Shown here one piece after another: positions 10,554-17,408 of a stretch of 64,000 nt of DNA; positions within the stretch are counted from its first letter, which is position 1; every line of letters begins with the position of its first letter. Both the position numbers and the translations under genes were made by a program. Below the pieces are notes generated by a model. That model was given only the letters and a program-made list of their open reading frames with translations. It was not told the DNA's origin and did not search any database. Origin of the DNA: Synechococcus sp. NOUM97013 (lineage in GTDB: Bacteria > Cyanobacteriota > Cyanobacteriia > PCC-6307 > Cyanobiaceae); contig NZ_CP047941.1 of the NCBI RefSeq assembly GCF_014279815.1, positions 372,001 through 436,000 of the forward strand. The letters are read 5' to 3'.

Positions 10554-10926
10554 GCGGGTGCCTCCTCTGCCTTTTCTGCTGTCGTTCTAGCTAGGAGCGT
10601 TCCAAGGGTTGGTCTTGACGCCAACAAAAATCCCCCTTTGGGGAGAAGACTTCCCGATTGAACCGAAGCTGAATCTCTTTCCGATTTCAACCTCAGGCTG
10701 TTTCGAGCAATCGATGGTTGGAGCTTGCAGAGCCAAAGGGCTGGACTCAGCAGCAGCCCGGTCGACGGAAACGGAAAGAATGAGTCGATCAAGCTCGATG
10801 CAGCCGTTTGCGAGGGAGCAGGTCAAGTGCGGACGCATGAATCCATCAAAATGTCGAGCTGACGGCTCGGTGGGTCAAAAACTTGCTCTTTAAAGAAGAC
10901 GCTCTACAACCAGTGAAAGAAGCGAC
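10554..10926. other. 373-bp intergenic region holding a psbA 3'-end relic
   Basis: No gene is supported here. Two minus-strand frames (10550-10792 and 10587-10838) exist only because of the psbA relic described separately. Outside the relic, the flanks (10554-10621 and 10766-10926) show no recognisable element. Confidence 0.6.
10622..10765 (-). pseudogene. Decayed duplicate of the psbA 3' end and terminator
   Basis: On the minus strand this segment matches the end of the intact psbA at 11987-12115. Two blocks align well by eye. Block 10720-10765 matches 12070-12115 at 42 of 46 positions and encodes the D1 C-terminal extension (AAAESSPLALQAPTI here, [15 protein letters not shown] in psbA). 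Block 10654-10676 matches 12018-12040 at 22 of 23 positions in the 3' untranslated region. Between them the relic has about 14 extra bases and has lost the stop codon. Beyond them a CCCC-AAA-GGGG hairpin followed by ATTTTTGTTG mirrors the psbA terminator tail. Nothing upstream of codon ~340 of psbA is recognisable. Confidence 0.85.
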
Positions 10927-11883
10927 TTATTGGCAAAATTGGGCATTGAGTAAAGATGCCCGTTGGTCGCCGAGTGAAGCCGCTTTGCCAAGATCGACAC
11001 AAGCCTCTGCTTCGTTGCCGAGTCCACTTCTGGCGATGGCGCGGTTGACGTAGAAGTTGGCAAAGTTGGGTGCGATCTGAATCGCCTGATCAAAATCCTG
11101 GATTGCTTCCTGATAGCGGCCAAGATCAGATAGAGAATTGCCTCGATTTCCGTAGGCAATCGCCAGAGTGGGCTGAAGCTTAATGGCTTTCGTGTAGTCG
11201 TTAATTGCAGATTTGTTGTCCCCTAGTGCTCTGCTGATGGCGCCTCGATTCACATAGGCAATTGTGAGGCTTGGATTGATTTTTATGGCCTCGTTGCAGT
11301 CTGAGAAGGCATCTTTGAGTTGCCCTAGATTTAATTTTGCGGCGCATTTGTTGGCATGTGCCATGGCAAGGCCCGCATCTAAGGTCAATGCTTTATTGCA
11401 ATCACTGAGGGCGGATTGGTATTGCCCCAGTGATACCTTGGCGCTGCATCGGTTCAGGTAAGAAGGGGCGAAGGCAGGTCCTTTCTCAATGGCGCGATCG
11501 CAATCCTTTTCGGCCTCAGAGAAATCACCCAGTTTTAACTGAATTGAGCAGCGGTTGTAGTAAGCGATGGCCAGAGAAGGATCAATCTGGATGGCCCTGT
11601 TGCAATCATTCCAGGCTTTTTCGTAGTAGGAAGCGTCGGCCGTGGCTTCGGCAAGCTGGGTGTATGCACCACAGCGATTCATCAGTGCGACTGCATGATT
11701 TGGATTCTTTTGAATGATGCGATCGAAGGTCCGAATTGCGGCTGTGTAATCGCCGGCCAGAAATTCCTGAAAGCCTCGCTCCACTTGCTGATCGCTTTGA
11801 GCATGGCCTGGCAGATGTGCCATGCAAGCTGTTGCGACAACAGCAAGAGAGAGAAAAGATCTAAGGATCAGAGGTGTGTGCAA
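10927..11883 (-). CDS. Secreted TPR-repeat protein with a regular cysteine ladder
   Basis: The 318-residue product starts with a signal peptide (about 1-29, hydrophobic LILRSFLSLAVVATACMA, likely cut after GHA), followed by seven to eight tetratricopeptide repeats of 34 residues. Several repeats carry NRC at helix A and DCN/DCD near helix B. Cysteines at 112, 128, 146, 162, 180 and 196 alternate by 16 and 18 residues; C71 and C94 belong to a longer first unit. Such pairs could form disulfides in the periplasm or lumen (inference). The start is TTG at 11883, since an in-frame stop lies shortly upstream and the next Met would remove most of the signal peptide. The gene sits between psbA and the psbA relic. 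Confidence 0.85.
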   Translation of the reverse strand: MHTPLILRSFLSLAVVATACMAHLPGHAQSDQQVERGFQEFLAGDYTAAIRTFDRIIQKNPNHAVALMNRCGAYTQLAEATADASYYEKAWNDCNRAIQIDPSLAIAYYNRCSIQLKLGDFSEAEKDCDRAIEKGPAFAPSYLNRCSAKVSLGQYQSALSDCNKALTLDAGLAMAHANKCAAKLNLGQLKDAFSDCNEAIKINPSLTIAYVNRGAISRALGDNKSAINDYTKAIKLQPTLAIAYGNRGNSLSDLGRYQEAIQDFDQAIQIAPNFANFYVNRAIARSGLGNEAEACVDLGKAASLGDQRASLLNAQFCQ

Positions 11884-11988
11884 GATCTTTGCTGATATTT
11901 TTCGACTCTATTCATCAATCTGATTTGTGCAAGAGGGATGACTCGACGATTGATCGTTGAATCCCCTCGAGTGGTCCTTAACACACAA

Positions 11989-12017
11989 CAAAAAGCCCCC
12001 TCGTGAGAGGGGGCTTT
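11989..12017 (-). terminator. Rho-independent terminator of psbA
   Basis: Read on the minus strand, GAGGGGG pairs with CCCCCTC around a four-base loop, extended by AAAG/CTTT, and ends in CTTTTTGTTG. It lies about 40 bp after the psbA stop codon. Confidence 0.9.
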
Positions 12018-12056
12018 CCGATTCAACCGAAGCTGAATCTTTTTGAGACTTCAGCC

Positions 12057-13136
12057 TCAGCCGATGGCGGGAGCTTGCAGAGCCACAGGAGTGGACTCAG
12101 CAGCAGCCAGGTCGAGGGGGAAGTTGTGAGCGTTGCGCTCGTGCATCACTTCCATGCCGAGGTTGGCGCGGTTCAGCACATCAGCCCAGGTGTTCAGGAC
12201 GCGGCCCTGACCATCAAGGATGGACTGGTTGAAGTTGAAACCGTTCAGGTTGAAAGCCATGGTGCTGACGCCCAGGGCAGTGAACCAGATGCCAACGACA
12301 GGCCAGGCAGCCAGGAAGAAGTGAAGGCTGCGGCTGTTGTTGAAGGAGGCGTATTGGAAGATCAGGCGACCGAAGTAACCGTGGGCAGCCACGATGTTGT
12401 AGGTCTCTTCCTCTTGGCCGAACTTGTAGCCGTAGTTCTGGGACTCGCTCTCGGTGGTTTCACGCACCAGGGAGGAGGTCACCAGGGAGCCGTGCATGGC
12501 GGAGAACAGGGATCCACCGAACACACCTGCGACGCCCATCATGTGGAAGGGGTGCATCAGGATGTTGTGCTCAGCCTGGAACACCAACATGAAGTTGAAG
12601 GTGCCAGAGATGCCCAGGGGCATGCCGTCAGAGAAAGAACCCTGACCGAAGGGGTACACCAGGAACACGGCGGAGGCAGCAGCCACGGGTGCGCTGTAAG
12701 CAACGCAGATCCAGGGGCGCATGCCGAGGCGGTAGGAGAGTTCCCACTCGCGGCCCATGTAGCAGAAGATGCCGATCAGGAAGTGGAAGACAACCAGCTG
12801 GTAAGGACCGCCGTTGTACAGCCACTCATCGAGAGAGGCAGCTTCCCAGATGGGATAGAAGTGAAGGCCGATGGCGTTCGAGGAGGGCACAACAGCACCA
12901 GAGATGATGTTGTTGCCGTAGATCAGGGAGCCAGCAACGGGCTCACGGATGCCGTCGATGTCGACGGGGGGTGCTGCGATGAACGCAACGATGAAACAGG
13001 TGGTGGCAGCCAGCAGGGTGGGGATCATCAGCACACCGAACCAGCCCACATACAGGCGGTTGTTGGTGGAGGTGACCCACTCGCAGAAGGACTGCCAGCC
13101 ATTGGCGCCGGAGCGCTGCTGAATGGTGGTGGTCAT
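12057..13136 (-). CDS. psbA: Photosystem II reaction center D1 protein (Glu130 form)
   Basis: D1 binds P680, the pheophytin, QB and most ligands of the manganese cluster. The product has the standard 359 residues and five membrane helices, with conserved sites including the YZ-His region, QB-loop [17 protein letters not shown], and the C-terminal [18 protein letters not shown] processing region. Residue 130 is Glu (YMGREWE), the feature of the high-light D1:2 type; low-light D1:1 forms have Gln130. A promoter and a strong terminator flank the gene, so it is probably monocistronic. Marine Synechococcus usually carry several psbA copies; only one intact copy is in this window. Confidence 0.98.
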   Translation of the reverse strand: MTTTIQQRSGANGWQSFCEWVTSTNNRLYVGWFGVLMIPTLLAATTCFIVAFIAAPPVDIDGIREPVAGSLIYGNNIISGAVVPSSNAIGLHFYPIWEAASLDEWLYNGGPYQLVVFHFLIGIFCYMGREWELSYRLGMRPWICVAYSAPVAAASAVFLVYPFGQGSFSDGMPLGISGTFNFMLVFQAEHNILMHPFHMMGVAGVFGGSLFSAMHGSLVTSSLVRETTESESQNYGYKFGQEEETYNIVAAHGYFGRLIFQYASFNNSRSLHFFLAAWPVVGIWFTALGVSTMAFNLNGFNFNQSILDGQGRVLNTWADVLNRANLGMEVMHERNAHNFPLDLAAAESTPVALQAPAIG

Positions 13137-13201
13137 GAGAACGGGAAAGAATGTCTCCGAGGAGACGGTTTATGGAAGGGCAGGAAGCCCTGCCAAGCCG
13201 G

Positions 13202-13231
13202 AGTGTAAAGCAACATTGCGGAACGTGTCCA
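13202..13231 (-). promoter_or_regulatory. Predicted psbA promoter
   Basis: On the minus strand TGGACA (-35, 13226-13231; five of six consensus bases) and TACACT (-10, 13202-13207; four of six) are separated by 18 bp. This predicts a transcript start near 13195 and a leader of about 55-60 nt before the psbA ATG at 13136, a plausible size. The assignment is by eye. Confidence 0.5.
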
Positions 13232-13311
13232 CAGCTTTATGAAGCTGATGTGAAGAACCGTTGAGCCGGCGCTCCGGCGCTCTAGCTGAGGTGCTTGTTA
13301 GCGTCCGAGCC

Positions 13312-14928
13312 ATGGACGGAATCACTCACCAGCCAGCGTTACCAGTTCTGAATGATCCGTCAGATGAACGGGTGCTTCTTGTTCGTCTGCCTTGCAATCC
13401 CATCTTTCCGATCGGCCCGATTTATCTGGCCGATCATCTGCACAAGTGTTTTCCCGGAATGCCCCAGCGCATCCTGGATCTCGCTGCCTTGCCGGTGCTG
13501 GACGTGCACCGCGTGCTGCGCATCACCATCGATCAGTTCCGTCCCACGCTTCTGGTCTTCTCCTGGCGAGACATTCAGATCTATGCCCCGGTGGATGGGC
13601 GTGGTGGCAACCCATTGCAGAACTCTTTTGAAGTGTTCTATGCCCGCAATCCTCTGAAACGGCTGCATGGGGCCCTCGGTGGTCTGCGGTTGATGACGAG
13701 CCACTACGGAGAGTTGTTCCGCAATCAGACGCTGGTGCGCCAAGGCGTCAAACGGGCGCGGCGCCATCACCCCCAAGCCCGCGCTGTGCTGGGTGGGGGT
13801 GCCGTCAGTGTTTTTTACGAGCAGCTGGGGCGTTCACTGCCGAAAGGGACCATCGTCTCGATCGGAGAAGGAGAGCCTCTCCTTGAAAAGCTGATTTGCG
13901 GTCAGTCAATTCATTCCGAGCGTTGTTTCGTTGTTGGCGAATCCATCCGACCGGGGTTGATTCATGAGCAGCCAGAAAGCCGCCCCAAGACAGCCTGCGA
14001 TTACAACTACATCGCCTCGATCTGGCCCCAGCTCGATTGGTACCTCGAAGGAGGCGATTTTTACGTGGGTGTGCAGACCAAGCGCGGCTGCCCTCACAAC
14101 TGCTGTTACTGCGTTTACACCGTGGTTGAGGGCAAGCAGGTGCGCCTCAATCCCGTGCAGGAGGTGGTTAAGGAGATGCGACAGCTCTATGACCGGGGCG
14201 TGCGCGGCTTCTGGTTCACCGATGCGCAGTTCATTCCCGCTCGGCGTTACATCGAAGACGCCAAAGAGCTGCTCCGCGCCATCAAAGCTGAGGGACTGAC
14301 CGGCATCCGTTGGGCGGCCTACATCCGTGCCGACAATCTCGACCCCGAGTTGGCTCAGCTGATGGTCGAGACCGGCATGAGCTATTTCGAAATTGGGATC
14401 ACATCGGGTTCACAGGAACTCGTTCGCAAGATGCGCATGGGATACAACCTGCGCACGGTGCTCGAGAGCTGCCGGATGCTTGCTGATGCCGGATTCCGTG
14501 ACCACGTCTCGGTCAACTATTCGTTCAACGTCATTGATGAGCGCCCGGACACGATTCGTCAGACCGTGGCTTACCACCGTGAACTCGAGCGGATCTTCGG
14601 CGCCGAGCAGGTGGAGCCGGCCATCTTCTTCATTGGCTTGCAGCCCCACACGCACCTGGAGCAATACGGATTTGACCAAGGGCTGATCAAGCCGGGCTAC
14701 AACCCAATGAGCATGATGCCCTGGACCGCACGCAAGCTGCTCTGGAATCCTGAGCCGATGGGAAGCACCTTCGGCCAGGTTTGCCTTGAGGCCTTTGACC
14801 GCAACCCCTCCGATTTCGGGCGCACGGTGATGGATCTGCTGGAACGGGACTACGGAGAAGCCCCGCTCAACGAAGCTCTCCGCGCCTCACTTCATGGTCG
14901 TGCTGCTTTGGCTAAAGCTGTCAGCTGA
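13312..14928 (+). CDS. Radical SAM protein with N-terminal cobalamin-binding-like domain, divergent from psbA
   Basis: The 538-residue product has two domains. Residues 20-215 resemble the B12-binding-type Rossmann domain often placed before radical SAM cores (LPCNPIFPIGPIYLADHL, LVFSWRDIQIY, AVLGGGAVSVF, SIGEGEPLL). The usual cobalamin DxHxxG motif is not evident. Residues 250-470 form the radical SAM core with the [4Fe-4S] motif RGCPHNCCYC (Cys260, 264, 267). The fold suggests methyl transfer, ring chemistry or oxidative modification, but the substrate is unknown. It is divergent from psbA across about 175 bp. ATG at 13312 is chosen; a TTG at 13261 would add 17 residues. Its 3' end overlaps the convergent CPBP gene by 37 bp. 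Confidence 0.85.
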   Translation: MDGITHQPALPVLNDPSDERVLLVRLPCNPIFPIGPIYLADHLHKCFPGMPQRILDLAALPVLDVHRVLRITIDQFRPTLLVFSWRDIQIYAPVDGRGGNPLQNSFEVFYARNPLKRLHGALGGLRLMTSHYGELFRNQTLVRQGVKRARRHHPQARAVLGGGAVSVFYEQLGRSLPKGTIVSIGEGEPLLEKLICGQSIHSERCFVVGESIRPGLIHEQPESRPKTACDYNYIASIWPQLDWYLEGGDFYVGVQTKRGCPHNCCYCVYTVVEGKQVRLNPVQEVVKEMRQLYDRGVRGFWFTDAQFIPARRYIEDAKELLRAIKAEGLTGIRWAAYIRADNLDPELAQLMVETGMSYFEIGITSGSQELVRKMRMGYNLRTVLESCRMLADAGFRDHVSVNYSFNVIDERPDTIRQTVAYHRELERIFGAEQVEPAIFFIGLQPHTHLEQYGFDQGLIKPGYNPMSMMPWTARKLLWNPEPMGSTFGQVCLEAFDRNPSDFGRTVMDLLERDYGEAPLNEALRASLHGRAALAKAVS

Positions 14929-15740
14929 CCCACAAGCAGCAAACTCAGGGCTGTGATTCCCACAACTCCGCCCAAGGGATTCGCATGAAGTCCCCCGGGA
15001 CCAATCAGCCACTCCGGTGCACTGGGCGAAATCTGCAACAGTCCAGCCCGCAGGGCGAACCAACCGCCAACCAGGCCTCCGTGAAGGCCAACACATCCCC
15101 ATAAAGACCCCCCATCCAGTCGACGCTGCACCGCAAGCACCAGACCTAGAAGCATGAGGCCTGTCAGCAGCCCGATCATCGGCAGGACCCCTTGATCGAA
15201 GCGGGTATGCACCAAGCTGAAAATGACCGCCTGACCAATCACTGCGATACGGCTGCCTGCGATTTCGTTCAATTCGCCCCAGAGCCATCCTCGGAAAAGC
15301 AGTTCTTCCGCCAGGCCAACCCCGAAGCAGAGCAAAAGCGCATTCAGGACGTCTCCGCTGGTGAGCTCTCCAAGCCACCGGCCCCATGACCCAAAGATGA
15401 GTGGAACGCTGATCAGCACCAAGAGGCCCACGGAGCGCAGCAATCCATAGGCCAGACAAACAGCGCCAGAGGGCTCTCCCCTGCGACTGCGCAACCCCAG
15501 CGTCAACCAGGGATGGCGACTGTTCCAGCGCTGCCGCACCCAGCTCGGCAGCAGAAGAATGAACAGCAGCAGGCTCTCGATCGTGCCGATCAGCGACAGC
15601 CGTGCCGCCGAGGTTTCAGGCAGCACCTGGGCCAGGGGCTGTGCCAGCAGCCAACCCAGCCCGTAGAGCAACGGAATCAGCAACAGAGTTGCGATCCAGC
15701 GAGGACGTGCCTGGAGCAGCCGTCTCCAGGTCTTCACCAT
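14892..15740 (-). CDS. CPBP family intramembrane metalloprotease (CAAX/Abi)
   Basis: The 282-residue product is a polytopic membrane protein of the CPBP family (CAAX prenyl protease 2 / bacteriocin-processing type). The catalytic motif is EELLFRGWLWGEL, the typical EExxxR, followed by a second motif around FSLVHTRFDQGVLPMIGLLTG with the conserved His and by VGLHGGLVGGW with another. Six to eight hydrophobic segments are visible. In cyanobacteria the family has many members of unknown substrate. ATG at 15740 (MVKTWRRLLQ) is chosen; an upstream codon would add 31 residues without membrane or domain features. It is probably in a short minus-strand run after clpS (11-bp gap). Confidence 0.88.
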   Translation of the reverse strand: MVKTWRRLLQARPRWIATLLLIPLLYGLGWLLAQPLAQVLPETSAARLSLIGTIESLLLFILLLPSWVRQRWNSRHPWLTLGLRSRRGEPSGAVCLAYGLLRSVGLLVLISVPLIFGSWGRWLGELTSGDVLNALLLCFGVGLAEELLFRGWLWGELNEIAGSRIAVIGQAVIFSLVHTRFDQGVLPMIGLLTGLMLLGLVLAVQRRLDGGSLWGCVGLHGGLVGGWFALRAGLLQISPSAPEWLIGPGGLHANPLGGVVGITALSLLLVGQLTALAKAARP

Positions 15741-15751
15741 GACAGGAACGA

Positions 15752-16072
15752 TCAGTTTTCCGGCTCGATGCTGCTGGTCAGGCCCTTGCCCTTCAGCGTT
15801 TCGCAGTAGAACTCCGCCGGCTCGAGATCGCACACGATCACGAGGCCAACCCCGGTGTTGTGGGCTTCCAGCATCACCGCCATGCAGTCCTGTTCACTCA
15901 GCTGAGGAACCACCTGACGCAGAGTGGTGACCACGTATTCCATGGAGTTCACGGGGTCGTTGTGAAGCAGCACCTTGTAGCGGGGCGAGCGCTTGCGCAC
16001 CCGCTCCGTTTCTTTGTCGAGAACCGCGGCTCCACCGGGTTTTGCGCTGGGGGACTCCACTGCCATCGCCAT
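15752..16072 (-). CDS. clpS: ATP-dependent Clp protease adaptor ClpS
   Basis: ClpS delivers N-degron substrates to the ClpAP/ClpCP protease. The 106-residue product contains the core fold with YKVLLHNDPVNSMEYVV (about 32-48), the segment that binds N-terminal hydrophobic residues, and EAHNTGVGLVIVCDLEPAEFY near the C-terminus. The N-terminal tail (about 1-30) is unstructured-looking, as expected. Two Met codons, at 16072 and 16066, are plausible starts. The gene lies between dapL upstream and the CPBP protease downstream. Confidence 0.95.
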   Translation of the reverse strand: MAMAVESPSAKPGGAAVLDKETERVRKRSPRYKVLLHNDPVNSMEYVVTTLRQVVPQLSEQDCMAVMLEAHNTGVGLVIVCDLEPAEFYCETLKGKGLTSSIEPEN

Positions 16073-16118
16073 GGTTTTCAGCTGATTGAAATGTAAAGCG
16101 ACCGAGCTCACGGCGGGA

Positions 16119-17345
16119 TCAGAGGGCCTTGATCCGAGCCATGGCGGTGTCAACATTCTCGCGACTGTTGAACGCCGACAGTCGGAAATAGCCTTCGCCG
16201 GCTGCACCGAAACCGCTCCCTGGTGTGCCCACCACATTCGCCTTGTTGAGCAGGTGGTCGAAGAAGCCCCAGGAATCTATGCCGTCAGGGGTTTTGATCC
16301 AGACGTAAGGCGCATGCTCACCGCCGTAGGTGGTGAGACCGGCGGCATTGAGTTCACGGCGAATGATCGCGGCGTTCTCCATGTAGAAGCCCACCAGGGT
16401 CTTCACCTCCTTCTGACCCGCTTCGGAATACACCGCTTCAGCACCGCGCTGAATGATGTAGCTGACGCCGTTGAATTTGGTGCTTTGGCGACGGTTCCAG
16501 AGTCCCCAGAGTTCCACAAAGTCGCCGTTGGCGGCTTTGCCCTTCAACCCCTTGGGCACCACCGTGAAGGCGCAACGGGTGCCTGTGAAACCGGCGTTCT
16601 TGGAGAACGAGCGGAATTCAATGGCGCACTCCCGCGCTCCTTCGATTTCGAAGATGGAACGGGGCAGGCTCGGATCCTGAATGAAGGCTTCGTAAGCAGC
16701 ATCGAAAAGAATCAGGGCATCGTTGCTGCGGGCGTAATCCACCCAGGCCTTGAGCTGCTCCCGTGTGGCGACCGCACCGGTGGGGTTGTTGGGGAAGCAG
16801 AGATAGATCAGATCGACCGGTTCGTTGGGAATCTGAGCTGCGAAGCCGTTGTCAGCACTGATCGGTAGATAGCTCAGGCCTGCGTAGCGCCCCTCATCAC
16901 CAGCATCACCGGTGCGTCCGGCCATCACATTGCTGTCGACATACACCGGATACACCGGGTCGGTCACCGCGACGCGATTGCCCTCGCCGAGGATGTCGAG
17001 GATGTTGCTGCTGTCGCACTTGGAGCCATCGGAGACAAAGATCTCCTCAGCACTGATGTCGCAGCCCCGAGATTGAAAGTCGTGCTTGGCGATTGCTTCC
17101 CGTAGCCAGCCGTATCCCTGCTCAGGGCCGTAGCCGTGGAAGCCCTCCGCGGTGCCCATCTCATCAATGGCCGCTTTCATCGCTTCACGGCAAGCCAGCG
17201 GCAGCGGCTCGGTGACATCGCCAATGCCCAGACGAATCAGTGCCGCGTCGGGGTTGGCAGTGCTAAAGGCTTTCACCCGACGGCCGATCTCAGGGAACAG
17301 ATATCCCGCCTTGAGTTTGAGGTAGTTGCCGTTGACCTGAACCAC
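16119..17345 (-). CDS. dapL: LL-diaminopimelate aminotransferase
   Basis: DapL converts tetrahydrodipicolinate directly to LL-diaminopimelate in lysine and peptidoglycan synthesis, the route of plants and cyanobacteria. The 408-residue fold-type I aminotransferase starts [20 protein letters not shown], as is typical. It contains [39 protein letters not shown], and the PLP lysine in [15 protein letters not shown] (Lys249). The GTG at 17345 is the best start. The reading frame stays open upstream into the divergent radical SAM gene, but that part would not match the family and would obscure a 63-bp divergent promoter region. Confidence 0.96.
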   Translation of the reverse strand: MVQVNGNYLKLKAGYLFPEIGRRVKAFSTANPDAALIRLGIGDVTEPLPLACREAMKAAIDEMGTAEGFHGYGPEQGYGWLREAIAKHDFQSRGCDISAEEIFVSDGSKCDSSNILDILGEGNRVAVTDPVYPVYVDSNVMAGRTGDAGDEGRYAGLSYLPISADNGFAAQIPNEPVDLIYLCFPNNPTGAVATREQLKAWVDYARSNDALILFDAAYEAFIQDPSLPRSIFEIEGARECAIEFRSFSKNAGFTGTRCAFTVVPKGLKGKAANGDFVELWGLWNRRQSTKFNGVSYIIQRGAEAVYSEAGQKEVKTLVGFYMENAAIIRRELNAAGLTTYGGEHAPYVWIKTPDGIDSWGFFDHLLNKANVVGTPGSGFGAAGEGYFRLSAFNSRENVDTAMARIKAL

Positions 17346-17408
17346 GGAAAAGCCGCTGTTTTGCGGGCATCCTCCTACATACGATGCAGGGAGCCGGGTC
17401 GGCACATC

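Noticed and set aside
10550-10838. Two small minus-strand open frames between the DUF2252 and TPR genes
   Set aside because: Both cover the decayed psbA 3' end; their similarity to D1 is limited to the C-terminal extension, so they are relic sequence, not genes.
11494-11501. GCGATCGC octamer (HIP1-like)
   Set aside because: A single copy in the TPR gene is expected by chance; there is no dense HIP1 pattern as in freshwater cyanobacteria.
12003-13208. 401-codon plus-strand frame opposite psbA
   Set aside because: It is the antisense of psbA and its terminator; His/Gly/Val-rich composition shows it is a shadow.
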